From Pyrus communis (Eukaryota; Streptophyta; Magnoliopsida; Rosales; Rosaceae), in contig NC_084817.1 of NCBI RefSeq assembly GCF_963583255.1, positions 6,967,121 to 7,031,120 of the forward strand: DNA of 64,000 nucleotides, given 5' to 3'. The translations under genes and the position numbers were made by a program. Shown here one piece after another: positions 10,578 through 22,465 of the stretch (position 1 is its first letter; each line of letters starts with the position of its first letter). Under the pieces are notes generated by a model. It made no database searches. It saw only the letters and a list, made by a program, of their open reading frames with translations, and was not told the DNA's origin.

Positions 10578-13431
10578 AAGGTAAGAAAAATTCGAATTTT
10601 CTTTTTCTTGAATTTTTTGGGAGTCTCGAGACTTGAAAAATTGGCTTGGTGGGTGCCAAAAAGGTGTGAATTGCGTGGCAAGGATGCCACGGGGCTGGAG
10701 GTGGTGCGGCAAAAGGGTTGGTTGGCATGGGGAGACCGACTTGGGCCAGGTCTTCATGGTTACTGGGTTGGAGCCTAGGCAGGCGAGAAGAGAAGAAAAG
10801 GGACCAGCGTGGGCTGGCCCTCTTGCGCGTATGACTTAGGTCGTGAGGCCTGAGTTTGCTTCTTGGGGCGTCTGGCGCGTGAAGGAGAAGAGAGGAAAGA
10901 GGCGCGAGCTTCCCTTCCTGCTGGGTCGAGCGGCTTGGGCCGCGTGTAAGGCGAACTGGAGCATGGGCTGGGCCCTTTGCGGCCTATCCATATGGATGAG
11001 CTGGGCCGTTGGGCCTAGCGTTGAGACTCTGGGCTTTACGGTCCTTTTTTTTTTTTTTACGAGCTGTCTTCTAAGTATTTTTCCTTGTACTTTTTGTAGA
11101 GACTTTGAGTTGTCTTCCTCCGATTGCAAAAGTGACGAATATCCTCCACCTGTATATCGTAAAGATGGTTTTTCTGGTAAAGTGGGTTACTTCAAGGCTG
11201 CACATGTCAAGATCAATTCTAACGAACTATTTCAGGATTTTCTTGAGGCGTACAAGCATGCAATTCCATCAAAGGTTTGCGTCAAGCGGTCGAAAAATGA
11301 TAGCGGTCATGAACTATGCAGTGAAGGTGTCTCTGCTAGGAAGAGAGCTATCAAATTCCATCTGTACTACTTCGTGTTGGGATTTACTTTTCCCATGTCG
11401 CGTCTTTTCCAAGAGGTGATTTGCTCCATGAAATGCTCGCCTGTTCAGTGCTCCCTAAATGTAGTTCTTACGATGGTGGGATTCTCGAACTTGAGCAGGT
11501 TTTTTTATCTTAGTTTAACCATAAATGAGTTTTGGTACTTATTTGAGATCGACCATAAGGAAGGTGTGAGGCAGCTGAGGTCTCGTCCTAGGTTGTTCGA
11601 TACTTCTAGCAAAAGTGATCATGAGTGGATGAGAGACACCTTGGAGGTGAGTGGAGAGTGGGAGTTTGACTTTTCTCTTGAGCTGCATGTCCCAACTACC
11701 TTTATCAGTGGTAAGTGAATTGCTTCATTCTTGTGCTGCTTAAATTTTTGTTGAGATGCTTCATGACTTCAATTTATTGATCATCTTTCTTACTTTGTGT
11801 AGATTTAGAGTTTGGCTCAACTCCAAGGACTTCGGTAGATATGAAGAAAGTACACATTGCCTTGGACATTCCTGTTGAGTACCATGAGTGGCGTTGGCTG
11901 CTCAGCCCTATTCGTTGGGAGAAAGGTGTTCTACCTCCGAAGGAAAAGATAAAGCGGATAAAGGAGGAGGCGTTGACTCGCCCAATCGCTGCTGTAGAGC
12001 CTACTGCCAATAAGGGTGGAAAGAAAATATCTTCCTCACTTGCTTGTGAGCCTTTGGCCAAGAAGAAGCCAAGGATTTCTTCTGCTGTTCATGGGAGCTC
12101 ATCTGCTGCCAAGAAGTTTGTTATTGATCTAATTTCCCCCAAGGGGGTGAAGAAGACCGTTAAGCCTGAGCTTGTGAAACCTGCTACTCCAAAGGTGGCC
12201 ATATCCATTGCTGAGAGACTTGCCCAGCGAAAGAGTTCAGTGTCACTTCCAGTATCTGGGTTTGTATCTAAGCGTCTGCCAGAAGCTAAGTTTGGTTCTG
12301 CTTTTGAGAGGTTCACCGCTATGAAAAGTGGGAAGGTGGATTTCGCTGCTAAGGTGGTGCTTGGGCCTGCTCCTCCTTCTGCCGTGACTAACTCATCCGC
12401 TGAGAAGGGGAAATTTTGCACAGGTAGTTATGAGAGATCCATTGAGTTTGAGGTTAGTGAGTTTCCCGAGGTTTGTGCGCTGCTGAATGCTGACCTGCTC
12501 GAAGACGTCGATGCATGTGCCAAGTTTGTTAACAGTGTTGGGAAAGTTGTCATCCGTCGAGACTCATTTGCGAAACGTCCTGCCTACTCAAGAAGATCAT
12601 CCCTGATTGCTACAATGCATAAGACTTTGATCCTGGCAACTATGTCTATGCTCGTTAATCAGGATGCTGTCAAGTGTGCTAAAGAGGCCGAAGAAGCTTA
12701 AATCTGAACTCGCCGTTTTGAAGGGGTCCGATGTCTCTGCCCCCACTTCTTTGTAGCTGGTGATCGCTCATTAGGAGGTTGCCCATTTGAATGGTAAGCT
12801 TAGTGCGACTCAAGCGATGTTAGAAGCTGCAGAGAAGGAAGTCAGTAGTGTTTCTCCAGTGGTCGAGGACCTTAAACGTGTCAATTTAGAGCTACGATCT
12901 ACTTGTTTTGCTAAGGACGAAAAGCTTATCTTCATGCATGCTGAAGTGTCTCGTCTCAAGGAGGTTGTCAGTAAACTTGAGTCCAAGGAAGTCGATCTGC
13001 AAGGTGCGTTGTTTGCTAGCGAGAACCTAAAAAAGGAACTGGATGAGCTGCAGGGTGCTTAGACTAGGCTTGTTAAGGTTAACTGTGTAAACCTCAACAA
13101 GCCTAGTCTAAGCATCATCAAGCCTGGTCATGAAGTAGCGCTTGTTTTTTGTTAGGCTGATTTCTACAACCTTGGCTGTGTAAACCATCATTAGGGTATG
13201 CCGTCTGATTATAAGTTTTTTGAGAAGGACTTCGAGACTTTTTCCATTTCTCCAGTTGATTTGCTTGATTTCTCATTTGAGGTTGCCTTTGGTGGAATAG
13301 CTAAGGGTCAGGCAATCCCGGCAGGGGTGGCTGAGGATGAGCTGATGGAAACTTTGATTGCTAAGAGCAGTACGGCTGCTGAAGGCGTGGTAGTCGAGGA
13401 ACCTGTGGTTGCGCAGACTGCCCAGGAATAG
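10578..13431 (+). pseudogene. antisense spliced gene carried by the Tat element
   Basis: This gene runs opposite to gag-pol, between integrase and 3' LTR. Likely exons are: one ending at 10580 (AAG|GTAAGA), 11100-11710 and 11803-12701. The 11711-11802 intron has GTAAGT and TAG ends and keeps the frame open across the junction (ISDLEFGSTP). The protein has a domain resembling the plant 'putative gypsy-type transposon' family (LYYFVLGFTFPMSRLF to SLTINEFWYLFEI), then a Lys/Ser/Pro-rich stretch. Broken coiled-coil sequence follows (12787-13062, LEAAEKEVSSVSPVVEDLKR), and a C-terminal block at 13198-13431 (MPSDYKFFEKDFETFSISP). Stops after 12701 and a hairpin at 13057-13113 show decay. The domain name is from memory of the family; the function is unknown. 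Confidence 0.65.
13057..13113. repeat. near-perfect hairpin, 24-bp arms, 9-nt loop
   Basis: Arms at 13057-13080 and 13090-13113 are reverse complements with one mismatch; the loop is AACTGTGTA. It lies where the coiled-coil frame of the antisense gene stops (ELDELQGA then stop). This looks like a small inverted duplication of the local sequence. Confidence 0.85.
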
Positions 13432-13589
13432 TCTTTTTGCTTAAACTTAAAAGTTTTCTTATTTTCCTTTTTGTTTTGCTTTGCTTGAACTTTGTTGGCC
13501 TTTGAGCCGGTTTATCAATTTGCTAGAAATTTAATAAACAACTTTCCTTGTTTCCTTCTATTTCATCATGTCTTTCATGAAACTTTACC

Positions 13590-14420
13590 GTAGGACGAGT
13601 GGCTGGGTGAGCTGCTTCAACAAAGCAGTTGATCCCACGTCATCACTTAGGTTTTAGTTTCGGCTTCGGGGCTTCTTGAGCCTTGCCTGTTTGAAGAGAC
13701 TTGCAAAACTTTAATGTGAGATGGGCGGTTGAGCTGGCTACTTCGATGGAGCAGTTGACCCGTGTGGTCACTTTAAGCTTCATTTTTGGCTTTGATGCTC
13801 ATAGAGTTTTACTTGTAAGAGGAAAAGTGCAAATTTTTTTAACTCATAGAGTTGTCGGCTGGACTCATACTTCTGCATGGAGCAGGTGAGTTTGCGTAGC
13901 TACTATAGTTGTGAATCTCGGCTTTGGATGGCTTCGTGAGCTTTAGCCTTCTTGGGACGTATTGTGAAATTTGTAACCTATAGGGCCAGCGGTCGAATAT
14001 GTGCTTCACGTAGAAAGTAGAGGAGTTTTTATGGCCACTATGGTTGTATTTTAGCTTTTAACTGGTTTATGGAGCCTTGGCCCTCCCGGGGTGTGTTGTG
14101 AAGTGTTTAACTTATAGACTCGTCGACTAGACTCATGCTTCTCATAGGAAGCAGAGAAGGTTTGCGTAGCTACTATAGTCGTACCTCAACTTTTTCCAGC
14201 AAAACTTAAATTGTAGACTATTAGCCAGAAATGTTGCTTTTTAAGTAAGTAGGCGAGTTCGCGTAGTCATAGTAGGTGTAAGTCTCGGCTTATGGATTGC
14301 CTTAGATTGCCAGCCGTGGGGTCGTTTGCTGGGCGTCTTACTTACAAAAGCAAACGACCCGCGTAACCACTTTAGGCGTTGTCCCTGGCATCTCAGAGGC
14401 ATTTTAGGCATAAAATGTAG
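13590..14420. repeat. degenerate tandem repeats in the Tat 3' region
   Basis: Units of roughly 120-140 bp recur with shared phrases, such as GCGTAGCTACTATAGT, GTCGGCTGGACTCATACTTC and forms of TCGGCTTTGG. They are badly diverged. Tandem repeats near the 3' end are common in Tat-type elements. No gene is seen here. Confidence 0.55.
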
Positions 14421-14761
14421 GCAAAATCATGCCTCAAAAACCATATCTTTCTGAGTCGCAACTTGAGTCTGCAGGTCGCTTAACTAGTATTACAACACTT
14501 TAAAACCAAGCCACTTCATGAAGATTTACACGTTGAGGACAGACTATCTTGTCACGCAAATTCTTTTATAGGCAGGGGTCCTACACTTAGCGTCTCTTCC
14601 CGTTAAAGACCCAAGATTCGGCGTAATTGAATCATTCAATTGGCAAAGTCTATTTTAAGGGAAGGGCTATTGTGGCTAATTCTGGGAGTCTCCAGCTCAA
14701 GTAATCGATGTATTCAGGGGAAACTGAGCAGTCGTACCACTTATCCACGTCTGGGTATTTC

Positions 14762-15055
14762 GAATTAGTTTACCTTCTCGTATTTGAGAGCATACGCCGT
14801 CTAAATGGGTAGATGACGTCTTTTACTTGTCACGGGAATAAAATACCCATGCAGGTGTTGGGGAATTGGTTTACCCTTTCACGTTGGAATGTTTACGCCA
14901 TGTTTACGAGGCAGCGGACGTCTTTTGCTTGTCACAGGAGTAAAATACCTATGTAGGTGTCGAGGAATTAGTTAACCCTATCGAGTTGGAGAGTTTATGT
15001 TATGTCTATAGGGCTGCGGGTGTTTTTTGCTTGTCACAGGGTTGGTCAGTTTGTT
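14762..15055. repeat. tandem repeat, about 101-bp unit, nearly three copies
   Basis: GAATTAGTTTACC, GAATTGGTTTACC and GAATTAGTTAACC start successive units at 14762, 14863 and 14965. Each is followed by a GACGTCTTTT-CTTGTCAC phrase and, in the first two, AAATACC. It lies just downstream of the pol end. Confidence 0.8.
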
Positions 15056-15088
15056 TATGCATTTGGCCCAGGCTTATGAATAATTCAT

Positions 15089-16160
15089 TCAATCTTCATG
15101 GAAAATAAAGCCTTTTATTAACTTTGCTCGTAAGCAGTAATGGCATAACAACTGATAATTCTCAACATGCAAGGTCTTGTTCGTCAAGCTGCTTAAGTCT
15201 TCGAACTTTTTTGTCTTAAACGGGGTCCAAGAAATGGTGGGAGGTCGTACGTAGTACTTCCTCAGGTTGCAGGCATTCCATTGTTTGTCCATTTCTTTGT
15301 CGCTCATAGTGATGAGGGTGTAGCTGCCATTTTCGCCTACTCGGCTGCTTTTGTACAGACCTTCCCAGATGGAAGCCTTTTTTTGGAGCCTTCTCGTTGG
15401 GTGGTGATGAAGGCTTTTCTGAGGACTAAGTCTCATGGTTGGAACTGCCAGATTTTTGCCCTCTTGTTATAGCTGGAGAAGAACTGCTGATGATAGGCCG
15501 CAATGTGGGTGATAACTTTCTCACGCTCTTCCTCTGCCAAGTCTAAGTTGGTGGCCATCTCCTTTTTGTTTTGATTGAAGTTCGGCAGTACAGTGTTGAT
15601 GCTTGGCACCACGATGTTGGGATAAATGATCACCTCAAAACCATGCCCCAAGGAGAGTCTTCTTAAGGCAGTCAAAGATGTCCTTGTTGGACGTCTCAGC
15701 CTGCTCGTTGCCATGCGAATACCGGGGCATGGACATGTGCTGCTTGATGCCATATTTTTTTAAGAATTTTTCCAAGTCTTTGCCCACGAACTGTGAACCA
15801 TTATCGGTGACGATGAAGTGTTGGATGCTGAAGCGGCAGATGATGTTCTTCCATATGAAGCGCTCTATGTCCATTTGGGTAACTATAGTCATGGGTTCGG
15901 CTTCGACCCATTTTGTGAAGTAGTTGGTCACTATGATCATCATGCCTCTGCCCCCATTAGCATGCGACATTGGTCCTGCCAGGTCAATCACCCACTGCAT
16001 GAATGGTAGTAGTATAGGCACAGGTTTGAAGCGCTGGCAGCTGTCGTACATTTGTATATACTTCTTGGCATCTTGATGCATAGTTAGCCAATAATAGCCA
16101 GCGTTAAGAGTTTTTTACGCCAGAAAGTGACCTCCAAAGTGGTTTCCACATACGTTTTCG
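15089..16160 (-). pseudogene. gypsy integrase (broken)
   Basis: On the minus strand, a damaged zinc-binding part (NHFGGHF, then YDSCQRF where CDSCQRF is expected) is followed by the catalytic core. The core keeps its acidic residues: WVIDLAGP, VTDNGSQF and the Glu of NEQAETSN. It continues into the C-terminal part LAEEEREKVITHIAAYHQQ and WEGLYKSSRVGENGSY, ending near 15089. Stops and shifts near 15635 and 15433 split it. The pieces are colinear with one integrase; it would insert the element's cDNA into host DNA if intact. Confidence 0.85.
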
Positions 16161-16619
16161 TGGATTGAGCTAAGAATCTTCTGGTCGTTGGGAAGCGATA
16201 GGCAACGAAGATGTGGTCTTGAAAATGATCTTCAAATGAGGATGTCGTTCCACATGTAGCAGCGTGCTGCCTTCATTTGGAGCTTTTTGGACTCGAGTCT
16301 TTCTGCGAGAAGTGTTCCATTGACTATGTAGTCGATGATGAGATCTTACCAACTAGGGGTTATGCTAATCTGCGCCACCTGGATCGCTACTTCCTTATCT
16401 ATGCTTGGTTTTTCTAAGCACTCGACTGGGATGGAGCACCTGAACTAATGGTTTAGCATGGAGCCTAGGCTTCCTAGTGTGTCTATGTGGGCATTTTCTG
16501 CTCGTGAAACCTGAGTGAGTGTGTACCCCTGGAATGTCGCTGGCTGTTCTCGTACCTTCTCGACGTATAGGGCCATCCTTGGATGCTTTGTTACGCTCCC
16601 CTTAGGTTTGGTTGGTGAT

Positions 16620-18260
16620 TAGCTGGGAATCCGAATAGATTGCGAGCTTTTTCACCGCTAGGTCTTTTGCCAATTAGAGACCTGCCAGTAGGGCTTCATA
16701 CTCTGCTTCGTTGTTTGACGCCTTAAAGCTTAGAATGATTGCCTGCTTGAGCATTGAGCCGTCCGGAGTAGTAAAAACTAGGCTTGCCCCCGATCCTTTG
16801 TGGTTGGATGATCTATCGACTTGCAGATGCCAAAAATCTCCATCATGAGGGGCTGGTACGGCTATAGCGTGCTCAGCTACCTCTTAGGCATTTTCGGGCT
16901 GTGTTGCTGCATCCTTCAGGCTTAGGGTGAATTCTGCTATAAAGTCTGCCAACATCTGGGCTGTTATCACCGTGCGAGGTTGGTATACTAAGCTGTATTG
17001 GCCCAATTCCAACGCCCACTTCATCATTTGTTAGGAGGCGTCTAGACTATGCAAAACAAGTCGCAGTGGGTACTAGGTCATGACAATGACCGGATGCTCT
17101 TGGAAGTAAGGTCTGAGTTTTCGAGTTGCAATAACTATCACCAAAATTAGCTTTTCAATATTTGGGTATTTGGTTTCCGCATCAAGGGGAGCTTTAGATG
17201 TATAAAATACAGGTAGTTGGGCCTCCAGCTCTTCTTGTATGAGGGCAGAGCTTACTGCTACTTTTCATACCGCCAGATAAATGTACAGGTTCTCCGCTAC
17301 TTCCGGCTTGGATAATAGTGAAGGTGACATCAGGTACTGCTTCAGGTCCTGAAATGTTTTCTCGCACTCATCGTCTCACTTGTCATTCTGTGTATTTTTT
17401 ATTGCCTTGAAGAGGGACTTATATCGATCAATGGATTGCAAAAAGAAACGATTGAGTGCGACTGCTCGTCCGGTCAGAATTTGGATCTTCTTCAGAGTCG
17501 TGAGTGATTTCATATCCAGGATCGCTCTGATCTGTCTTGGATGAGCCTGGATTCCTCGTTGGGTTACAAGGTACCTTAAGAATCGGCCTGAGAAGATGCC
17601 AAAAGTACATTTAGCTGGGTTAAGCTTCATATTGTATTCTCGGAATATAGTAAAAGTCTCTGCTAAGTTGCGAATGTGGTCTGATCGTTGTTTGCCTTTC
17701 ACCAAGATGTCGTTGAAGTAGACTTCCATGGTGACTCCGATCTGTTTCTTGAACATCGTGTTTATGAGTCGTTGGTAGGTTGTTCATGCGTTCTAGAGGC
17801 CAAAAAGCATGACCTTGTAGCAGTATGTGCCTTGCTCGATCACGAATGTGGTCCTTTCTTTGTTAGGCTTGTGCATGGCAATCTAATTGTAGACTGAGTA
17901 CGCGTCTTAGAAGTTGATCAGCTAGTTCCTGGATGTTGAGTCAATGAGCAGGCTAATTCGGGGAACCAGGTAGTTGTCTTTAGGGCATGCCTTATTGAGG
18001 TTGGTGTAATCCACGCATACTCTCCATTTGCCCTTTTCTTTTTTCGTCACTAGCACGATGTTGGCCAACCATGCTAAATGCACCATTTTCTCAATGAATC
18101 CGGCCTCTAGCAGCTTGTTGATCTCCGCCTCAATAATTGCTACTTGCTCGGGTGTGAAATATCGCATTTTCTGGATCACAGGTTTGGTAGCGGATCAACG
18201 TGCACCTTGTGACAAGTTATCACTGGATCAATATTGGGCATGTCAAAGGGTGACCATGCG
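16620..18260 (-). pseudogene. gypsy reverse transcriptase plus two RNase H domains (broken)
   Basis: Reverse transcriptase runs about 18179-17376: EKGKWRVCVDYTNLNKACPK, then VYFNDILVK where the catalytic box is usually [YF]xDD, so the first Asp is now Asn. The first RNase H follows (YTSKAPLDAETKYPNIEKL, about 17230-17150). A second RNase H-like domain lies at about 16835-16620 (SSNHKGSGASLVFTTPDGS, ASNNEAEYEALLAGL, IYSDSQLI). Two RNase H domains in series indicate the Tat lineage. Several in-frame stops are present. Confidence 0.85.
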
Positions 18261-18699
18261 AAGACGTCGTAATTTTCCCTAAAGAAAGCTATGAGTTCTT
18301 CTTTCTCCGTCGAGCTCAGACGTAAGCGATCCTAACCGTCTTTTTCGGCTGGTGGGGGTAAAAAATGATGTCTTCGACATCTTCTTCAAGTTTCCATCCT
18401 AATTCATCTTTCAAGGCATTGTTGACCTTGATGCCATCTTCTTGACCTGCCTGCTGTAATTGCTATGTGGCCGAGATAGAGTTGTCTTTCTGCACTTCAG
18501 CTATTACTGTTAGAGCGAAAAACTTATTCTTTGATTCTTTCAAAACTTGTACAGTACATCTTCTGGACATAGCCTGGTTGCCCTTAATCTTTCCGACTGC
18601 TCATCCTGGGATTCGAAATCAGATTTTCTGATACTCAATCGAGGTCATAGCTTTAATCTTCACTAGCCAGGGTCGACTCAATATCCCATTATGAGGAGA

Positions 18700-18960
18700 T
18701 GGGTTGCTGACAATCATGAAGGTTTACAATGAGACAATCGGTTGGTTGGTTACATCAAGTGTGATAATGCTAATAACAGTTGAGGTGAGTTCGTTTAATC
18801 TGGTCAAGACCTCTGTTTTTCGTTGGATCGTGCTTTTCAGGCCCATTTTTTGGATGACTGATAGTTGTAGGATGTTGATTAAGCTGCCGTTGTCCACCAT
18901 AATTCTGTTAACGATGGCATGGGTCAGTTATACAGAAATTACCAAGGCATCATCGTGAGG
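18700..18960 (-). pseudogene. gypsy aspartic protease fragment
   Basis: The minus-strand reading includes AIVNRIMVDNGSLINIL, which matches retroviral-type aspartic proteases. The usual active-site D-S/T-G is D-N-G here. It lies between gag and reverse transcriptase, as expected for a gypsy polyprotein. Confidence 0.7.
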
Positions 18961-19589
18961 AAAGTTTACTCCCTCAACATCCTGCTCAGTGAAACCGACG
19001 ATTGGTCCAGGTACAACATCTATAGCTTGAACCTGATAGATCGATCTCGCTTGCTGAATCTTTATCTTCTTGGAGTTGTTGGTGGCCCCCAAATGCTCGA
19101 ATTCATCAAAGATTCCGTTGATTCAAATTGTCTTGGTTAGGGGTTCGGCATTGGCATCTGCTTCTTTCTTTGGTTGGGCAGCTGGTCTGTTGACATACTG
19201 GTTATACTTGCCTTCTTTCACGAGTTGCTCAAGGTACGTTTTCCACATGGTGAAATTATTGGTTGTGTGCCCGGGACCTTATGGAATGCGCAGTACTTTG
19301 TTTGGTTATTCTTAGAGGTGTCCCCCTTCATAGGTGGTGGCGTGTTAAACCACGAATTATCCTTAAGGTCGCAAAGGATCTGGTTGATTGGGACTGAGAA
19401 CTTGGTGTATGTCTTAGGCGCTATGACACCCTTTGCTGGGGATCGGTCCCTGTGTGTGTCCCTTGGAGACTGGTTCCTGTATGTGTTTCATGGTCTGTTT
19501 TTGTTGCTAAGCGGTTTATCGCTCGCCTTCGTTTGAGTCGGTTCCGCGTTTTTGCGCGGCTGCTCGAGCGGCTTTTAGGAGCGCTTTTC

Positions 19590-20204
19590 TTAGTCCCAGA
19601 GGGAATGCTTTTCTACCAAAGCATAAGAGTTTGCCAGGGACAAGTTCTCGCCTATAATCAATTCTCTGAAAATTAGCTTATCTCCTGGGAGCCTTTTTCG
19701 GAATGCTGAGTATGCGATGCGGTCATTGCATCCGACAATCTTCGTATTCTCCACCTTGAATCTTTTGACGTATGTACCGAGTGATTCATTCGGGCCATTC
19801 TTCATGTTGAAGAGGTGGTCAGACTTCTTTTTCATCGAACGGTAGGACAAATATTCCTTAGTGAAAACCAAGGAAAGTTCGCTAAAGTTCCGGATTGAAC
19901 GTGGCGACAGGGTGTGGAACTGGTCTTGCATCTCACCTTGGAGTGTCATGGCAAAGATTTTGCACATGAACGCATTGTTGTTGGCTTAGAGGGTCATGGC
20001 ACTTCGGTTGTGCATCAAGTGTCTATTCGGATCTTCATTTCCTTTGAACAAGGTGAAATGTGGCAGGTTGAACTTCCACGGTGGCTCCGTTTGCTCGATC
20101 TTGTCTACAAAAGGTGACCTACTCAGGTTGGCCACTTGTTTTTGAAGGGCATCGTCAGTAATATCAATGCGCTGGAATCTGTGTAGCTGCTCTGCTAGGA
20201 GCAT
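19590..20204 (-). pseudogene. gypsy gag domain (broken)
   Basis: Two minus-strand pieces, 20204-19986 and 19967-19590, are separated by a stop. They read PWKFNLPHFTLFKGNEDP, then SPRSIRNFSELSLVFTKEYL, KSDHLFNMKNGPNESLGTYV and SLANSYALVEKHSLWD. This is the plant retrotransposon gag pattern, forming the particle coat in an active element. Confidence 0.82.
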
Positions 20205-21661
20205 TTGTACTTCCTCCTAGATTTACGCCTGGTGGGGCAGCGAAACCTCCAGCTGCCATCAGTGTTGACTTGCTAGTCTATGCTGCTCTTCAGCATGTCT
20301 TACTCGTTTGTGCCGTGGTTACGGTGCACGTGGTTCGTCATGTGCTACTCGTTATCAATCTTGGCGGGGGATAATAATGGAACTTGAGCTGGACTGCTCT
20401 CGTGCTCTTCTCTAGTCGTCATGCAGCTGCCTACTCCGTTGCCTCGTTGGAAGATCTCCTTGTGGGCATAGCCTCATGTGAATGCTTTGCCTGGAATGTC
20501 CTGAGTACTCGTTAGAGTGTGGACCTAACCTCGAATGTATACTGACTCATCAGCCGAGTCGGAATGAACGTTTCTCTGTGTATTTAGGTAGGAAAAGACA
20601 TTTCCCCAAGGGCTTAAATGAGAATGCACATTACTCAAACACACGGTTCGTGGCAGGCTGCGTGACTCTTTGCTGGGACATTGCTGGAATGAGTCACGTT
20701 CTTCCGCCCTTATCCTGCTTCGAGACATCTCATCTAAGGCACGCTGCATCTCGGTGCGCTCAAAGAGATGGTTTACTAAGGTGGTTTGCTGCGCAAGGGC
20801 TTTCATCAAATTGGCAACCTTCTGAGGCAGATGGTGCTCGTCATTTGGATTGGAAGAGTTTGGATAATGGGCGTCTCTATGTATGGTGGAAATATAATAG
20901 ATTGCAGGTACAAAACTTCAGCCCAAAGCAGACATTCCTACAGAAAAATGGGGTGTAAGTAACCATGAATCGATCGCGGGATCTGTGGTTGGAATCTAGA
21001 TTGCTGGAGGTGGCCTCGGAATGGATTGGGCCGCAGGCCAAGTTGTCGGAGCAGTTCGCGGAACACGTTGGTCTGCCACATCTTGGCCTGCTGGCCGGGT
21101 GGCTTGGGCTTGGGCTCGCTAAGCTACTATGTTCTGGGCTCGGGTTTGGGCCTGCTGTCACAGTGGGCTGGGCCTCCTGCCCTAGGCCTGCTGTAGCAGC
21201 TGCCAAGTTTTGGGCCTCCTGCCTGTGGGCTTGGAAATGGAACTGGGCCTCTTGCTTAGGGTTTGGAGGGATGCGGCGCTGCAAGGGCAGCGGCAGTGGA
21301 ATTTATGTTGTGGCCTGTGGCCTTACCATGGCTGCTGGGTCATGGTGGTGATAGTTGTGGTGCAGCTCCACAACGGTGGAGCTCCTTCTGCCGTTGTGCT
21401 GAGCCTTGAGGACCTGCATTGTGGGGCTATGTCCTCGTCTTCACTCTCTGGTCCAAATCCTCACACGTACGGGGTTTCGTTCGTCGTAGTTTCTGAATTT
21501 CCTACCATTGTATCCTTTCTTCAGGGATTGATCAAGAAACTTTTCTAGGAAATATTAATTGATATAATGTATGAGAAATTCAACCTAATAGAAAATTCAA
21601 GAAACAAATGCTAAAGGCCTATTCAAGTATTTTGAATCAACTCTCAATGAAAGCACCAAGT
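20205..21661. other. gypsy leader and gag N-terminal region
   Basis: This lies between 5' LTR and recognisable gag. It holds a GC-rich stretch (about 21040-21260) rich in GGGCT/GGCCT words. Frames on both strands here are composition effects. The sequence next to the 5' LTR reads CTTGGTGCTTTCATTGAGAG on the minus strand and is the probable primer-binding zone; I cannot assign its tRNA. Confidence 0.5.
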
Positions 21662-22265
21662 TGTCAATGCAAATTTCCACCGTCTTCAGTCTTGGCGAAA
21701 ATGCACCTCCAAAACAATCAACACCTTTGATCAAGTACCTAAGTCTCATACGCCCACGAGGTGGGGGCGGGGGTTAGGTCAACGGATCTCCGATGCCTAA
21801 GTTAGTTTATCTGAGAAAATGTTTAAGGCTCTGATGACTAACTTAGTTTCTCTGAGAAAGTGTTTAAGGCATTTTTAGGGTTGCAAAAGTTCTAAAATTT
21901 GGTAGAATATGGGGTATTTATAAGGATAAGGCCAGCCATATAGTGTTTAATGGAGAGACATTCTCTAAATATTCCCAAGATATTTAATAGGAAATAATAT
22001 CTTCAGATAATGGAGTAATTATCCCTAATTGATTTAACTTAGGATTACTTACTTGATTGGAGTCAATCTTCAATTGGGAATGTATTAAAGATATGATTTG
22101 GGTAATTAATCTTTATCTTTTCCTTGCCAAGGGCAGGTGAGCTGTGATGTGAGCTACGCATGGGAGCATCTAAGAAACCTGCCCATTTATTGAGGGCAAT
22201 CTTATTTTTCTTGAATAAAAGTTCATGTGTTGCCTCTAGAATTTTTGGGACTATTTTAGGCTTCA
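21662..22265 (-). repeat. gypsy 5' LTR (right), 604 bp
   Basis: It pairs with 9800-10241. It is longer because of an insert of about 160 bp (about 21963-22130) and a small local duplication (CTTAGTTT...CTGAGAAA, about 21801-21863). Confidence 0.85.
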
Positions 22266-22267
22266 CG

Positions 22268-22465
22268 TGTCAAATTAGTTAGGAAGTTAGGTGGTTAAGG
22301 TGCTAGCTTGCATGCTGAGCTACTACTACTAGCTATATATATGGCTTGTATTGTGACTGATTGATGGAATCATCTAAGAAATCTCAGAAGCTTGATTCTC
22401 TCAATTCTCTCATACATTCTCTTTAGTTTTCTGCATTTTCTTCCATTGATACGTACTGTGATACA
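22268..22465 (+). mobile_element. copia LTR, right fragment
   Basis: It begins TGTCAAATTAGTTAGG and ends GTGATACA, followed by TGTTATCAGTATGTG, which looks like a primer-binding site. About 150 bp of it repeats sequence already present at 9650-9799. Confidence 0.8.

Larger units (their letters stand above)
9800..22265 (-). mobile_element. Tat-type Ty3/gypsy retrotransposon, about 12.5 kb
   Basis: The LTRs at 9800-10241 and 21662-22265 both begin TGTCRATGCAAATTT on the plus strand and end in CCA/TCA. Read on the minus strand, the order is 5' LTR, gag, protease, reverse transcriptase, RNase H, a second RNase H-like domain, integrase, a long non-pol region with an antisense gene, then the polypurine tract (GTGTGGGGGCATTTG) and 3' LTR. 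The second RNase H domain and the large extra region with an antisense frame are known traits of the Tat lineage. Stops break every pol domain, so this copy is dead. The flanks do not form a target duplication (ACATT against CGTGT). Confidence 0.88.

Noticed and set aside
10843..11099. Open frame leading into the antisense gypsy gene
   Set aside because: It covers an intron-like, GC-rich and T-rich stretch ending TTTTTGTAG. The domain-like sequence begins only at 11100.
21040..21350. GC-rich frame as a gene
   Set aside because: Made of GGGCTTGG/GGCCT words typical of retrotransposon leaders; a similar stretch occurs at 27600-27880 in an unrelated element.
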